DNA of 64,000 bases from Bacteroidota bacterium (GTDB taxonomy: Bacteria > Bacteroidota > Bacteroidia > Cytophagales > Cyclobacteriaceae), in assembly GCA_018267285.1 (NCBI GenBank), contig JAFDYU010000007.1:206-64205 (forward strand). The letters are read 5' to 3'. The notes below the pieces were generated by a model, which ran no database searches, was not told the origin of the DNA, and was given only the letters and a program-made list of their open reading frames with translations. This document shows positions 35,691 to 44,752 of this stretch, one piece after another. Position numbers and translations under genes: made by a program. Position 1 is the stretch's first letter. Each line of letters starts with the position of its first letter.

Positions 35691-36161
35691 CTATTTAAAA
35701 GATACGGTTACAAATGCTTTTTCTATTTCAGTGAAAGGGATTTCCATTGTTTTGGTTTCTATTTTCTTTCCAGCTTTTCCAGTCTCTTTCACTTCGGCCT
35801 CAATCAAAATCTTATCTTCTTCTACTTGCTGAAGAGCACCCAACACAATCGATTTGTCTTTCCGATGCACTTTCAGTTTTCGGCCTTTATTTTTTTCAAA
35901 CTGACGTTTCAGCTTGAGGGGGTGATCTAAACCCGGTGTTGAAACTTCGAGTGAATAAGAGTCTTCCACTAAACTTTCTAATTCGTTGTTCACTGCGCGG
36001 CTCACGTTGGCGCAGTCGTCAATGGTGATGCCATTATCGCCATCCAAGATCACCGTGAATTTCATGGGCTTGTGTTTGCTCACAATCACGTCCACCAAAA
36101 AATGGGCGGGGTCTGCAAGGTTAGCCGTTGTCAATTCCGTTATTTTTTCCTTCAAATCCAT
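35691..36161 (-). CDS. rimP: Ribosome maturation factor RimP
   Basis: The 156-residue 30S assembly factor has the N-terminal alpha/beta domain with FTVILDGDNGITIDDCANVSRA (about 35-56) and LEVSTPGLDHPLK (about 73-85). The C-terminal SH3-like barrel ends near KAFVTVSFK. It heads the rimP-nusA-infB operon. A strong promoter (36230-36258) and a 9-bp leader hairpin (36183-36205) precede it. Confidence 0.94.
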   Translation of the reverse strand: MDLKEKITELTTANLADPAHFLVDVIVSKHKPMKFTVILDGDNGITIDDCANVSRAVNNELESLVEDSYSLEVSTPGLDHPLKLKRQFEKNKGRKLKVHRKDKSIVLGALQQVEEDKILIEAEVKETGKAGKKIETKTMEIPFTEIEKAFVTVSFK

Positions 36162-36182
36162 AAAAAAATGCAGAGAACGAAA

Positions 36183-36205
36183 GAGGGGACTTGCGGTCCC
36201 CTCTA
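36183..36205 (-). other. Hairpin in the rimP-nusA-infB operon leader
   Basis: AGAGGGGAC (36183-36191) and GTCCCCTCT (36197-36205) pair perfectly (9 bp, loop of 5). The hairpin lies in the roughly 60-nt leader between the predicted start near 36225 and the rimP ATG at 36161. On the minus strand it is followed by T-rich but not uniform sequence, with a T7 run right before the ATG. That fits an attenuator or an mRNA stability/autoregulation element. Confidence 0.6.
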
Positions 36206-36229
36206 AACATTTTCTTTAAGAAGTGATGC

Positions 36230-36258
36230 AAAGGTAATGGATTTTTTGGGAAGTGCAA
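36230..36258 (-). promoter_or_regulatory. Promoter of the rimP-nusA-infB operon (TTG-N18-TACCTTTG)
   Basis: The minus strand shows TTG (36256-36258), 18 nt, then TACCTTTG (36230-36237), a very good Bacteroidota promoter. It overlaps, on the opposite strand, the upstream region of the outer-membrane protein gene. Confidence 0.62.
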
Positions 36259-36283
36259 TAACGGTCAGCACTCAAAAAAAATC

Positions 36284-36291
36284 TACATTTG
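36284..36291 (+). promoter_or_regulatory. -7 box TACATTTG of the outer-membrane protein gene
   Basis: Exact TAnnTTTG match whose G is 3 nt before the ATG at 36295. The alternative TTG start at 36289 lies inside the box and is therefore rejected. A leaderless transcript is predicted. Confidence 0.55.
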
Positions 36292-36294
36292 AAA

Positions 36295-36891
36295 ATGCAA
36301 AAAATATTCATTGCCTGTTTTGTCGTTGGTTCAATTCAAACCTTCGCACAAAAATCTTTCTTTGGTGTAGATGCCGGGATTAATATAGCCAACCAACGAG
36401 AGCAAACTGTTTTTAGCCCTGTCTTGAAAGGCTCATTTTTTTTTAAGAACGATTTGAAGCCCACCTTCGGAGTTTTCTATGAATACGGCATTTCAAAGAT
36501 TCTTGCTGTGCGTGTAAATCTGCAATACATGGGGCTTGGATACCGAGGAAGTGCACCTGGCTTTTCCCACTTTGACATAAATTACCTCACTATCCCACTT
36601 AAGGTAAAGTATTCGGCAAACGAACATTTTAGTCTTACAGCCGGAACCTATCTTAGCTTTACTTTGAATGGAACGAAAATCAATAATCAGAACATAACCA
36701 ATTACTATCACAAGAATGATTTTGGTTTTAGCATTGGAGCCGAACACGACATCTACAAAAACTTTGCATTAGGGGTAAACTATATTATCGGCACAAAAAA
36801 TATTTTGTTGGATGATCAGGGAGGTATCTACAAATACAACAACCGCGCGCTTCAACTCACATTGATTTACAAATTCAAAAAAACTTCTTGA
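36295..36891 (+). CDS. Outer-membrane beta-barrel protein
   Basis: The 198-residue protein has a signal peptide (about 1-18, ending TFAQ) and a beta-barrel pattern. Alternating amphipathic strands appear, beginning [13 protein letters not shown], with a Tyr/Phe-rich C-terminus [10 protein letters not shown]. It belongs to the PorT/OMP_b-brl_2-like group. It may be a small porin or an adhesin-like barrel. It starts an operon with Gfo/Idh/MocA oxidoreductase (1 nt gap) and further genes. Confidence 0.82.
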   Translation: MQKIFIACFVVGSIQTFAQKSFFGVDAGINIANQREQTVFSPVLKGSFFFKNDLKPTFGVFYEYGISKILAVRVNLQYMGLGYRGSAPGFSHFDINYLTIPLKVKYSANEHFSLTAGTYLSFTLNGTKINNQNITNYYHKNDFGFSIGAEHDIYKNFALGVNYIIGTKNILLDDQGGIYKYNNRALQLTLIYKFKKTS

Positions 36892-36892
36892 T

Positions 36893-38083
36893 ATGAACAT
36901 CGCCATGCTTGGCTCGGGCTTTATCGGCCGGTTTTATGCCGACTCAATCCAGGGTTATCGAAGTAAAGACAAAATTGTGAGCGTCTATTCCCGTAAGGAA
37001 GAAAGTGCAAAAAAATTTGCAGCCGATTACCAAGTTGCTTTTGCCACAACCCAACTGGAAGAAGCTATTGCGCGGCAAGAAGTTGAAGTAGTTTGCATTT
37101 CGTTGCCCAACCATTTGCACGAGGAGGCGGTGATGCTCTGTTGTAAACACAAAAAAGCCGTAATCACCACCAAGCCGCTTGGCCGCAATGCAGCCGAAGC
37201 ACAGCGTATGTTGGAAGCCGTGGAAAAGGCAGGCATCTTCAACGGCTACCTCGAAGATTTAGTTTACACACCTAAATTTTTGAAAGCACTGGAAAGCGTG
37301 AAGAGCGGTTCGCTCGGCCGCATACTTTGGGCAAAATCGCGCGAGACACACCCCGGCCCGCACAGCGATTGGTTTTGGGATATCGAACAAGCCGGAGGCG
37401 GCTGCATTTTGGATTTGGGCTGTCATTGCGTGGAGATTGCGCGCAGCTACATCGGCAAAGACATCAAACCGGTAGAGGTGATGTGTTGGGCCGACACGCA
37501 AGTTAAACCCATCGATGCCGAAGACCACGCCATCGGTTTGGTGAAGTACGAAAACGGAGCCATCGGCCAGTTTGAAGTGAGCTGGACTTTCCGCGGTGGC
37601 CTAGATTTGCGCGATGAAGTGATGGGCACGGAAGGAACAATATGGATCAACAATTTTTTGCGTACGGGTTTCGAGATGTTCACCAGTGGCAAAGGTGCCG
37701 ATTATGTGGCCGAAAAAGCGGAGAGCAATTCGGGTTGGCTATTTCCGGTGGGCGATGAACTGAACGAGCTCGGCTACAACCACATGTTCATGGATATGTT
37801 CAACGCCATGGAAAAAGGAATAGCCCCCAAAGAAACTTTTTATGACGGCTACGTGGTTAATGCCATTCTCGATGCGGCTTATCGCTCGGCAAAAAGCAAA
37901 TTGTGGGAGCCTGTAAAACTCAATATCTGGAGGGGAAAAACAGGCGTGAGCAAAGACAGCCACTTGCAAACGTACGATGCCGAACATTACCTCGTGAAAG
38001 AAGAAGTAACTCATTATGGCGCCAAGAAAGTGATTTTAAAAAATAAGAAATCGGGAAAAATCATCGAACGCATAGAAAAATGA
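36893..38083 (+). CDS. Gfo/Idh/MocA-family oxidoreductase
   Basis: The 396-residue NAD(P)-dependent enzyme has a Rossmann motif GSGFIGRFY (about 7-15) and the family lysine motif [13 protein letters not shown] (about 92-104). The C-terminal alpha/beta domain contains [15 protein letters not shown] with the catalytic-histidine type residue. The family oxidises or reduces sugars and inositols. Substrate is not deducible. It lies 1 nt after the outer-membrane gene and overlaps the PhoD-like gene by 4 bp. Confidence 0.92.
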   Translation: MNIAMLGSGFIGRFYADSIQGYRSKDKIVSVYSRKEESAKKFAADYQVAFATTQLEEAIARQEVEVVCISLPNHLHEEAVMLCCKHKKAVITTKPLGRNAAEAQRMLEAVEKAGIFNGYLEDLVYTPKFLKALESVKSGSLGRILWAKSRETHPGPHSDWFWDIEQAGGGCILDLGCHCVEIARSYIGKDIKPVEVMCWADTQVKPIDAEDHAIGLVKYENGAIGQFEVSWTFRGGLDLRDEVMGTEGTIWINNFLRTGFEMFTSGKGADYVAEKAESNSGWLFPVGDELNELGYNHMFMDMFNAMEKGIAPKETFYDGYVVNAILDAAYRSAKSKLWEPVKLNIWRGKTGVSKDSHLQTYDAEHYLVKEEVTHYGAKKVILKNKKSGKIIERIEK

Positions 38084-39612
38084 AAATAAACAGTTATCGG
38101 TTTTTTATTTTTAGCTTGTTGGTTTTTATAGGGTGCACAAAAGACAAGGAACAAGAAAAACGATTTACCGAAGAAACAGCAGCACTTTACCATCCTGATT
38201 TAAAACCATTTTATCACGGAGTGGCATCGGGAGATCCATTGCAAGATCGCATCATCCTGTGGACTCGCGTTACACCCGAAGATTCAACGACTGTTGTAAA
38301 GGTGAAATGGGAGATTTCAACCCAGCCTGATTTTTCTTCTGACCTGTTTTCTGATTCGCTCTCCACCTCGCTGCAAAAAGATTTTACGGTTAAAGCCGAT
38401 GTAGGCGGCTTGAAACCCGGCACTAAATATTTTTTTCGGTTTTCTGCATTGGGGGCAGTTTCTGAGACTGGCGAAACACAAACGCTTCCCTCAGAACCGG
38501 ATAGCCTCAAAATTGCCGTGGTAAGTTGTGCCAACTGGGAGTGGGGCTTTTTCAACGCTTATGAAAAAATTTCAAAGCGCAACGACATCAATGCCGTCAT
38601 TCACCTGGGCGATTTTATTTACGAATACGCAACCGGTATATATGGCGATACCACCATCGGCAGAATTCATATCCCCAAGCACGAAATTATTTCGCTTAAA
38701 GATTACCGCTTGCGCTACGCGCAATACAGACTGGATAAAGGATTACACAATGTAAGTAGGAAACACCCCATGATCTGCATTTGGGACGACCACGAAATTG
38801 CCAACGACAGCTACAAAGAAGGGGCCGGCAATCACCAACCCAACGAAGGCGACTATGCAAAACGCAAAGCCGCAGCCCGGCAAGCGTATTACGAATGGAT
38901 TCCCATCCGCGAAAGCGAAAATCATTACCGCACATTTTCGTTCGGCAAACTTGCGGATTTGATTATGTTGGATGAACGACTGGCCGGTAGAGAGAAGCAG
39001 GTTGAAAAAATCGATGATCCGTTGCTGAAAAACGAACACCGAACCATGCTCGGGCCGGAACAAGTTGCTTGGCTGGAAAAGGAATTAAAGGATTCGAAAG
39101 CCGCTTGGAAAATCATTGGCAACCAGGTGATTTTTTCGGATATGAAAACTCAGGCAATCTATTCGCAACTGCCCGTTAACTTCGACAGTTGGGATGGCTA
39201 CCCGGCCGAGAAAAAGAAACTCAAGAAGTTTATTTTGCAAAATAAAATCAAAGACCTCATTTTTCTTACAGGTGATGCCCACTCTTCGTGGGCAATAGAA
39301 GTCGCTACCGATGTAGCCAAAAATTATTCACCGTTTGCAACCGAATTTGTCACCACCAGTATTTCGTCCGGCAACGGGAATGAGAGAAGCCCGGACGATT
39401 CGGTGAAAGCACACGAGCAGTTGATGCTAAAAAACAATCCACACTTGAAATACTTAAACAATCGCGATCACGGATATATGCTTGTAAAGCTTACCCCACA
39501 AAAAGCAGAAGTTGAATGGTGGTTTGTTAACACCTTGCGGCTACCCGAATCGAAAGAATACTTGGGCAAACACATGGAGGTAAACCGCGGCTCCGTAAAA
39601 ATCTTACCGTAA
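38080..39612 (+). CDS. PhoD-like alkaline phosphatase, predicted lipoprotein
   Basis: The 510-residue protein has a lipobox-like N-terminus (LVFIGC, Cys at about 19), so it is anchored in the periplasm or outer membrane. An N-terminal Fn3-like domain (about 45-130, [17 protein letters not shown]) precedes the PhoD phosphatase domain. Metal-site motifs include [20 protein letters not shown] and [10 protein letters not shown]. PhoD enzymes hydrolyse phosphodiesters and monoesters with Ca/Fe ions. It overlaps the oxidoreductase gene by 4 bp. Confidence 0.92.
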   Translation: MKINSYRFFIFSLLVFIGCTKDKEQEKRFTEETAALYHPDLKPFYHGVASGDPLQDRIILWTRVTPEDSTTVVKVKWEISTQPDFSSDLFSDSLSTSLQKDFTVKADVGGLKPGTKYFFRFSALGAVSETGETQTLPSEPDSLKIAVVSCANWEWGFFNAYEKISKRNDINAVIHLGDFIYEYATGIYGDTTIGRIHIPKHEIISLKDYRLRYAQYRLDKGLHNVSRKHPMICIWDDHEIANDSYKEGAGNHQPNEGDYAKRKAAARQAYYEWIPIRESENHYRTFSFGKLADLIMLDERLAGREKQVEKIDDPLLKNEHRTMLGPEQVAWLEKELKDSKAAWKIIGNQVIFSDMKTQAIYSQLPVNFDSWDGYPAEKKKLKKFILQNKIKDLIFLTGDAHSSWAIEVATDVAKNYSPFATEFVTTSISSGNGNERSPDDSVKAHEQLMLKNNPHLKYLNNRDHGYMLVKLTPQKAEVEWWFVNTLRLPESKEYLGKHMEVNRGSVKILP

Positions 39613-39630
39613 GTTTTTGTATATTCGATT

Positions 39631-40176
39631 ATGAAAAAGAAGGCGCTCACATTCTTTTTTTTAGTTTCTCTGGTTGCTGGAGTAAAGGCACAACTGATCG
39701 GTAAAGTTTTCCCCGACATGACTGCCGAGACGGTGGACGATAAAAAAGTAAACATCCCGCAAGACGTTAAGGGCAAGTACACGCTCTTGGGTTTGGCGTA
39801 TTCTAAAAAATCGGAAGATGAACTGAACACGTGGTTCAATCCAATCTTTGCCACGTTTATTCAAAAAAACCAAGGCCAAATGGCCACGTTCAATTATGAT
39901 GTGAATGTTTATTTTGTGCCCATGTTCACGGGCGTGAATGCCGCAGCTACCGGAACCGCCAAAAGAAAAGCCATGAAAAAAGTTGATCCTAAATTATTGC
40001 CGTACATTCTTTTTTATAAAGGTGAATTGAGAAAATACAAAGACGAGCTCGACTTTGAGAGACGCGATATCCCTTATTTTTTTGTGCTCGATACCGAAGG
40101 CAAGATTGTGTTTGCAACCGATGGCACTTACAGCGATGCCAAATTAGAATCTATTGAGGCAGTTGTAGAAAATTAA
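39631..40176 (+). CDS. Secreted thioredoxin-fold-like protein without CXXC
   Basis: The 181-residue protein has a signal peptide (about 1-20, ending KAQ). The mature domain resembles thioredoxin or redoxin folds: LIGKVFPDMTAETVDDKKVNIPQDVKGKYTLL, then a mid-section FYKGEL and PYFFVLDTEGKIVFATDG. No CXXC or peroxidatic cysteine is visible, so redox activity is doubtful. It lies 18 nt after the PhoD-like gene. The function is unknown. Confidence 0.75.
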   Translation: MKKKALTFFFLVSLVAGVKAQLIGKVFPDMTAETVDDKKVNIPQDVKGKYTLLGLAYSKKSEDELNTWFNPIFATFIQKNQGQMATFNYDVNVYFVPMFTGVNAAATGTAKRKAMKKVDPKLLPYILFYKGELRKYKDELDFERRDIPYFFVLDTEGKIVFATDGTYSDAKLESIEAVVEN

Positions 40177-40185
40177 TCTCTTGAA

Positions 40186-40914
40186 ATGAATTCGTTTTTT
40201 CTGCTGGCTTTGGCATTGGCACCGGGCGCAATCATTGGGTTGTACGTTTATTTAAAAGATAAATACGAACGCGAGCCCATTCGTTTGGTGGTGTTGGCTT
40301 TTTTTCTCGGTGTGGCCAGCACCATTGTCACGTTTATTATCAGTTTCCCAATCAATAAACTTGTGCCCATTCAGGTGCGCAGCCTGAGCGAGCAGGCAAT
40401 TCACGCATTTCTGTTGGTTGCTTTAATCGAAGAGTTCAGCAAATTTATTTTTGTGCGATGGGTTTTGTATCCAAATAAAAATTTTAACGAACCGTTCGAT
40501 GGTATTGTCTATGCCGTGAGTGTAAGCCTGGGTTTTGCCGGATTCGAAAACATACTGTATGTGATGAACAGCGATGATGCCGTGGCCACCGGAGTGATGC
40601 GTATGTTTACGGCCGTGCCGGCCCACGCTACGTTTGCCGTACTCATGGGTTATTTCCTGGGTATTGCCAAGTGCGAAACAAACAAGGCGCATTATGGCTG
40701 GTATGGGCTGTTGGCAGCCACACTTTTTCACGGAGCGTACGATTATTTTTGGTTCATTTCGTATATCCCAGGCATCTGGGTTGGGGCAATAGCATCGCTG
40801 TTGATTGGGATATTTTTTTCGCGCAAAGCGATGCGGATGCACCAGGAAGCCTCGCCCTTTATTTCTACGAAAGAAGAAGAATCGGCTAATAAAAATAATA
40901 AGCAGAACTCTTGA
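40186..40914 (+). CDS. PrsW-family intramembrane metalloprotease
   Basis: The 242-residue polytopic protein has the PrsW/CAAX-like motifs: EEFSKFIFVRW (about 85-95, catalytic EE), GFAGFENILYVM (about 118-129), HATFAVLMGY (about 147-156) and a final LFHGAYDYFWF (about 178-188). These histidines and glutamates form the proposed metal site. PrsW proteins cleave membrane anti-sigma factors in other bacteria. That link fits the many sigma pairs here but is not shown. It begins 9 nt after the thioredoxin-like gene. Confidence 0.9.
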   Translation: MNSFFLLALALAPGAIIGLYVYLKDKYEREPIRLVVLAFFLGVASTIVTFIISFPINKLVPIQVRSLSEQAIHAFLLVALIEEFSKFIFVRWVLYPNKNFNEPFDGIVYAVSVSLGFAGFENILYVMNSDDAVATGVMRMFTAVPAHATFAVLMGYFLGIAKCETNKAHYGWYGLLAATLFHGAYDYFWFISYIPGIWVGAIASLLIGIFFSRKAMRMHQEASPFISTKEEESANKNNKQNS

Positions 40915-40943
40915 TTTTTTCTGCCAACTATGGCATAATTTTG
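40911..40943 (+). promoter_or_regulatory. Promoter of the DUF4783 gene (TTG-N22-TAATTTTG)
   Basis: TTG (40911-40913), 22 nt, then TAATTTTG (40936-40943). The ATG at 40960 lies 16 nt downstream. It gives the nadC-containing pair its own transcription start within the intergenic gap. Confidence 0.6.
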
Positions 40944-40959
40944 GAAGTATATTGTTCAA

Positions 40960-41340
40960 ATGAAAAAACTCTGGATTATTGGTTTTCTGTTGGTGGCCGC
41001 GGAAGGGCAGGCGCAAAGTATTTTCGCGCCTATGAAAAATGCGTTGAAAGCCGGAGATGCCAAAGAATTGATGAAATACTTCAACTCATCGGTTGATCTG
41101 AACCTGGAAGGAGAAGTAAACACCTACAGCAAAGCCCAAGCAGAATTTGTACTGCGCGATTTTTTTAAAAAACACAGCCCAACCGATTTCACCATTGCCC
41201 ACACCGGTTCATCGAAAGCAGGCTTGCAGTTTGCCATTGGCAAATACACCAGCGGCTCCGATAACTACAATGTGCTGATGCGGGTGCGTGAGGTTCAAAA
41301 AAATTATCTTATTCACGAGATCAGCTTCACCAAAGAATGA
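40960..41340 (+). CDS. Secreted DUF4783 protein
   Basis: The 126-residue protein has a signal peptide (about 1-19, MKKLWIIGFLLVAAEGQAQS). The mature domain matches DUF4783: IFAPMKNALKAGDAKELMKYFNSSVDLNLEG, with the FFKKHSPTDFTI segment. The fold is NTF2/SnoaL-like by pattern. DUF4783 is restricted to Bacteroidota and often precedes nadC. Its TGA overlaps the nadC ATG (ATGA at 41337-41340). The function is unknown. Confidence 0.86.
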   Translation: MKKLWIIGFLLVAAEGQAQSIFAPMKNALKAGDAKELMKYFNSSVDLNLEGEVNTYSKAQAEFVLRDFFKKHSPTDFTIAHTGSSKAGLQFAIGKYTSGSDNYNVLMRVREVQKNYLIHEISFTKE

Positions 41341-42197
41341 TGCTGCCGGTTTATCTCACGGACGAGGCCATTTCACTCTTCATAAAATCAGCACTTAACG
41401 AAGACCTTGGTGAAGGCGATCACTCCACGCTTGCCACCATCCCTCCTTCAAAAAAATCGAAAGCAAAATTGCTGATCAAAGCCAATGGAATAATTGCCGG
41501 GATAACGATAGCCGAAAAAATTTTTAACGAAATAGATCCCTCCCTTCAGCTTACTTTTTTTAAAAAAGATGGAGATATCATGTCTGCCGGGGAAATCGCT
41601 TTTGAGGTGAGCGGAAAAGCGCAGTCCATTTTATCGGGCGAGCGATTGGTGCTCAATTGCATGCAACGCATGAGCGGCATTGCCACGTACACCAACAGGC
41701 TCAGTCAATTGATTGAAGGCACGAAAAGCCAACTCATGGACACACGCAAAACAACACCTAATTTCCGGCTGATGGAAAAATGGGCCGTGGCCATTGGAGG
41801 AGGAAGAAACCATCGGTTTGCTTTATACGATATGATTATGCTCAAAGACAATCACATTGATGTGGCTGGCAGCATAACACAAGCCGTGCGCGATGCGAAA
41901 GAATATTTAAAATCAAAAAACAAAAACCTGAAAATCGAAGTAGAAACCCGAACTCTAAGTGAAGTAGAAGAAGCCCTCAACACAAATTCGGTAGACGTGA
42001 TTATGCTCGACAACATGAGCCTGGACGAAATGCGGCAATCCGTTAAATTAATCAACGGAAAATGCAAGACCGAAGCAAGCGGTGGAATTACCGAGGCCAC
42101 CCTGCGGGCAGTTGCCGAAAGTGGAGCTGATTACATCTCGATGGGCTCACTCACTCATTCTGCTAAGAGTTTGGATTTAAGTCTGAAAATATTCTGA
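41337..42197 (+). CDS. nadC: Nicotinate-nucleotide pyrophosphorylase (carboxylating)
   Basis: The 286-residue enzyme converts quinolinate plus PRPP to nicotinate mononucleotide, CO2 and pyrophosphate in de novo NAD synthesis. It shows the N-terminal EDLGEGDHSTLATI region, the DTRKTTPNFRLMEKWAV motif (about 138-154), the GGGRNHRFALYDMIMLKDNH motif, and SGGITEATLRAVAESGADYIS at the end. Start codons ATG-ATG overlap the DUF4783 stop. nadD, a later step of the same pathway, lies about 2.5 kb downstream. Confidence 0.95.
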   Translation: MMLPVYLTDEAISLFIKSALNEDLGEGDHSTLATIPPSKKSKAKLLIKANGIIAGITIAEKIFNEIDPSLQLTFFKKDGDIMSAGEIAFEVSGKAQSILSGERLVLNCMQRMSGIATYTNRLSQLIEGTKSQLMDTRKTTPNFRLMEKWAVAIGGGRNHRFALYDMIMLKDNHIDVAGSITQAVRDAKEYLKSKNKNLKIEVETRTLSEVEEALNTNSVDVIMLDNMSLDEMRQSVKLINGKCKTEASGGITEATLRAVAESGADYISMGSLTHSAKSLDLSLKIF

Positions 42198-42279
42198 AAT
42201 TATTATTTCTATGAAATCAATAAGTTTCGCGAGAGTTAATTTTCAAATCAACTAATCACCGAATTTTCAAATTATAGGT

Positions 42280-42287
42280 TACTTTTG
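42280..42287 (+). promoter_or_regulatory. -7 box TACTTTTG of the SigR-like sigma gene
   Basis: Exact TAnnTTTG match with 7 nt to the ATG at 42295. No clear -33 TTG; the leader would be 0-4 nt. Confidence 0.5.
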
Positions 42288-42294
42288 CTTTTTC

Positions 42295-42888
42295 ATGGAG
42301 ATCGAAGAATACATACCGCATCAAAAATATTCTGAAACGGAGAAGCAAGACATCTTCAACAACGAGTTTATGCCGCACATCCACTCGATGTATAATTTCG
42401 GCTACCGGCTTACCTTAGATCGCGATGACGCCAAAGACCTGGTGCAAGACACTTACCTGAAGGCGTATCGGTTTATAGAATCCTTCCAGAAAGGAACTAA
42501 TGCCAAAGCGTGGCTGTTCCGCATCTTGAAAAACAGTTTTATTAACGACTACCGCAAAAAGAGCAAGGAGCCTTCGAAGGTAGATTATCAGGAAGTAGAA
42601 ACGTATTACAACTCCGAAGAAGTTGACCGCCAGATAACACCCGATCTGCGCGTGGAGAGTTTGAAAGATATGATTGGCGATGAAATCAGCAACGCCCTCA
42701 ATTCGCTCGATGTTGATTTCAGAACCGTAATTATTTTGTGCGACCTCGAAGGTTTTAAATATGAGGAGATGGCGAAGATATTGGATATCCCGATAGGCAC
42801 GGTGCGTAGCCGCTTGCACCGGGCGCGCAACCTGCTCAAAGAAAAATTGAAGTCGTACGCAAAATCAATGGGCTACAACAACGCATAA
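42295..42888 (+). CDS. RNA polymerase sigma factor of the SigR/RpoE-like type
   Basis: The 197-residue protein has region 2 (LDRDDAKDLVQDTYLKAYRFIESF, about 40-65, then AWLFRILKNSFINDYRKK) and region 4 (LDVDFRTVIILCDLEGFKYEEM, about 140-165, then GTVRSRLHRARNLLKEKL). Its wording is close to actinobacterial SigR-type ECF factors. The following gene, 3 nt downstream, encodes a zinc-binding anti-sigma (ZAS) protein, a standard redox-responsive pair. Confidence 0.93.
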   Translation: MEIEEYIPHQKYSETEKQDIFNNEFMPHIHSMYNFGYRLTLDRDDAKDLVQDTYLKAYRFIESFQKGTNAKAWLFRILKNSFINDYRKKSKEPSKVDYQEVETYYNSEEVDRQITPDLRVESLKDMIGDEISNALNSLDVDFRTVIILCDLEGFKYEEMAKILDIPIGTVRSRLHRARNLLKEKLKSYAKSMGYNNA

Positions 42889-42891
42889 GTT

Positions 42892-43158
42892 ATGGCAACT
42901 TCGCAAAATCCTTTCGTGCAGGCCGATGGCAAAAAACCTACGTGCATGGAGATGCTCCAGGTGATACTCGATGGCGAAGCCACGGTAGAACAAAAAGATT
43001 ATTTCAAAACACACATGGACCACTGCATGCCGTGCTACAAAGAATACAATGTGGACATGGCCATCAAAGAATTGCTGCAAGCCAAATGCTGCGGAGGCAA
43101 CTGCCCCGAGGGCCTGGTGGAGCAAATCAGATCGAAAATTAATTCAACCACTGCCTGA
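42892..43158 (+). CDS. Zinc-binding anti-sigma factor (ZAS-type)
   Basis: The 88-residue protein contains the ZAS motif HMDHCMPCY (HxxxCxxC, about 40-49) plus a Cys-rich C-terminal segment [10 protein letters not shown] (about 65-74). In RsrA-like proteins zinc and disulfide formation at this site control binding to the sigma factor. It follows the SigR-like sigma gene by 3 nt. The extra cysteines suggest redox sensing, as in RsrA. Its TGA overlaps the gmk ATG by 1 nt. Confidence 0.88.
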   Translation: MATSQNPFVQADGKKPTCMEMLQVILDGEATVEQKDYFKTHMDHCMPCYKEYNVDMAIKELLQAKCCGGNCPEGLVEQIRSKINSTTA

Positions 43159-43727
43159 TGGCCGGAGGAAAAGCCATTATTTTTTCGGCTCCTTCCGGTT
43201 CTGGAAAAACAACGATTGTACATCATCTTCTAAACAACAACTCCGATCTCGGGTTTTCCATCTCGGCAGCCACCCGCGATAAGCGGGGCAGAAAGGAAGA
43301 AAACGGGAAAGACTATTATTTCCTCTCCCCCGAAGAATTCAAACAAAAAATTGATGCCGATGAATTTGTGGAATGGGAAGAGGTGTATTCCGGAAATTTT
43401 TACGGCACGCTGAAATCTGAAATTGAACGCATCTGGAGTAGCGGCAAGAATGTAATTTTCGATGTGGATGTACGGGGCGGGCTAGCATTAAAAAAATATT
43501 TTGGCGACAAAGCGCTCGCCATTTTTGTGAAAGCACCCTCTTTGGATGTGCTTAAACAACGGCTCAACGACCGGGGCACCGAGTCTGAAGAAAGCCTCTC
43601 GCGCAGGCTGTTCAAAGCCAAGTTCGAAATGTCGTTTCAAGATAAATTTGATGTAGTCTTGCTGAACGAAAACCTGGATAACTCGCTAACCGAAGCCCAA
43701 AGGCTTTACGATGAATTCAACTCTTAA
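43158..43727 (+). CDS. gmk: Guanylate kinase
   Basis: The 189-residue enzyme phosphorylates GMP to GDP. It has the P-loop [11 protein letters not shown] (about 9-19), [20 protein letters not shown] (GMP-binding region, about 36-55) and [15 protein letters not shown]. The start overlaps the anti-sigma stop by one nucleotide, so the gene lies in the same operon as the sigma/anti-sigma pair. Confidence 0.95.
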   Translation: MAGGKAIIFSAPSGSGKTTIVHHLLNNNSDLGFSISAATRDKRGRKEENGKDYYFLSPEEFKQKIDADEFVEWEEVYSGNFYGTLKSEIERIWSSGKNVIFDVDVRGGLALKKYFGDKALAIFVKAPSLDVLKQRLNDRGTESEESLSRRLFKAKFEMSFQDKFDVVLLNENLDNSLTEAQRLYDEFNS

Positions 43728-43771
43728 AACTCTGCTCTCTTCTTAGGCATAATACTTGCTTTTGTCAGGCA

Positions 43772-44068
43772 ATGATAAAAGCCACATCACTTTTCTACAA
43801 AAACTTTTGTTTTGCACCAATTCTCGTCAGTCTAACCAACTGTTTTTTACTTTCTCAATCCACTTCAACTTTTTTTGTGTTTGCTCTTTTTCCTAGCAAG
43901 CTGGCCACTAATGTACTTATCGGGTTTTATTTAATGATGTTTCAGTCTAAGCAATTCTATTTTTACTACAATCTAGGTTTAACAAAAGTTACATTGCTTA
44001 GTCTAAGTTGTTTGTTTGATCTTATGGTGTGGGCAATCATGGTAATACTCACTATTATTTTTTTTTGA
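43772..44068 (+). CDS. Small hydrophobic membrane protein, partner of the adjacent ABC ATPase
   Basis: The 98-residue protein has about three hydrophobic segments (about 11-28, 31-55, 74-98) and few charges. It is AT-rich and Phe/Leu-rich, more so than its neighbours. I recognise no family. Its stop is 1 nt before the ATPase gene start, so the two form a translationally linked pair, with this protein a candidate minimal permease or immunity-type membrane subunit. The motif QFYFYYNLGL resembles a permease cytoplasmic loop but is weak. The AT-rich composition hints at transfer. The function is unknown. Confidence 0.6.
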   Translation: MIKATSLFYKNFCFAPILVSLTNCFLLSQSTSTFFVFALFPSKLATNVLIGFYLMMFQSKQFYFYYNLGLTKVTLLSLSCLFDLMVWAIMVILTIIFF

Positions 44069-44069
44069 G

Positions 44070-44729
44070 ATGAAACAGATTTTAGAATTTGATAGCGTAT
44101 CGCTCAACTTTGGTCTTAGAACCATTTTATCAAGTGTTTCAATGAACTGTGCGACTGGCGAAGTAGTAGGATTGCTAGGGCGGAATGGATCAGGTAAATC
44201 TTGTTTGATGAAAATAGTTTTTGGTTGTATGAATGCCGAATTCAAATCAGTGAGAATAAATAAGTCGGCTCTTTATGGAAACTACCTTTCTAAAAAGCAG
44301 ATTGGCTATCTCCCTCAAGAAACCATGATTCCTTCGTATCTTACTATTCGTACGGCAATTAAATTCTTTCGCTTGCAACCGGATCAAATTATTGAGCGAT
44401 TGCCCTTTGTGAAAAATTGGCTGGACTTAAAACCTTATCAATGCTCAGGAGGAAGCCTGCGATTGTTAGAAACAATGATTATTGTTCTTGCCGATCAACC
44501 CTTCTGTTTTTTGGACGAACCGTTCTCCGGATTAATGCCGACTAATATCGAAATCGTGAAAGATTTGATCGTTGCTGAGAAGAACAGAAAAGGCATCATC
44601 ATAAGTGACCATCTGTATCGACATGTAAAGAACATATCCGATAAAATTTATATTTTAGCAAACGGCCAAACTTATTTGATGAAAAATGAGGAGCACCTTG
44701 TGAAATATGGATACTTAAATGAAATTTGA
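44070..44729 (+). CDS. ABC transporter ATP-binding protein
   Basis: The 219-residue ATPase has Walker A GRNGSGKS (37-44), a Q-loop near residue 90 (YLPQETMIP), an ABC signature-like CSGGSLRL (about 128-135, with Cys in place of Leu), Walker B FCFLDEPFSGL (about 148-158) and an H-loop ISDHLYRH (about 180-187). It is short and has no membrane domain. The preceding gene encodes a small membrane protein, 1 nt away. Together they form a two-gene unit between gmk and nadD. Confidence 0.88.
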   Translation: MKQILEFDSVSLNFGLRTILSSVSMNCATGEVVGLLGRNGSGKSCLMKIVFGCMNAEFKSVRINKSALYGNYLSKKQIGYLPQETMIPSYLTIRTAIKFFRLQPDQIIERLPFVKNWLDLKPYQCSGGSLRLLETMIIVLADQPFCFLDEPFSGLMPTNIEIVKDLIVAEKNRKGIIISDHLYRHVKNISDKIYILANGQTYLMKNEEHLVKYGYLNEI

Positions 44730-44752
44730 TCTTTGCCAACAAATCAAATTTC

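Noticed and set aside
44726-44752. TTG 44726 as nadD start
   Set aside because: The extra nine residues are unlike the family and lie over a promoter-like box; ATG 44753 starts the conserved motif.
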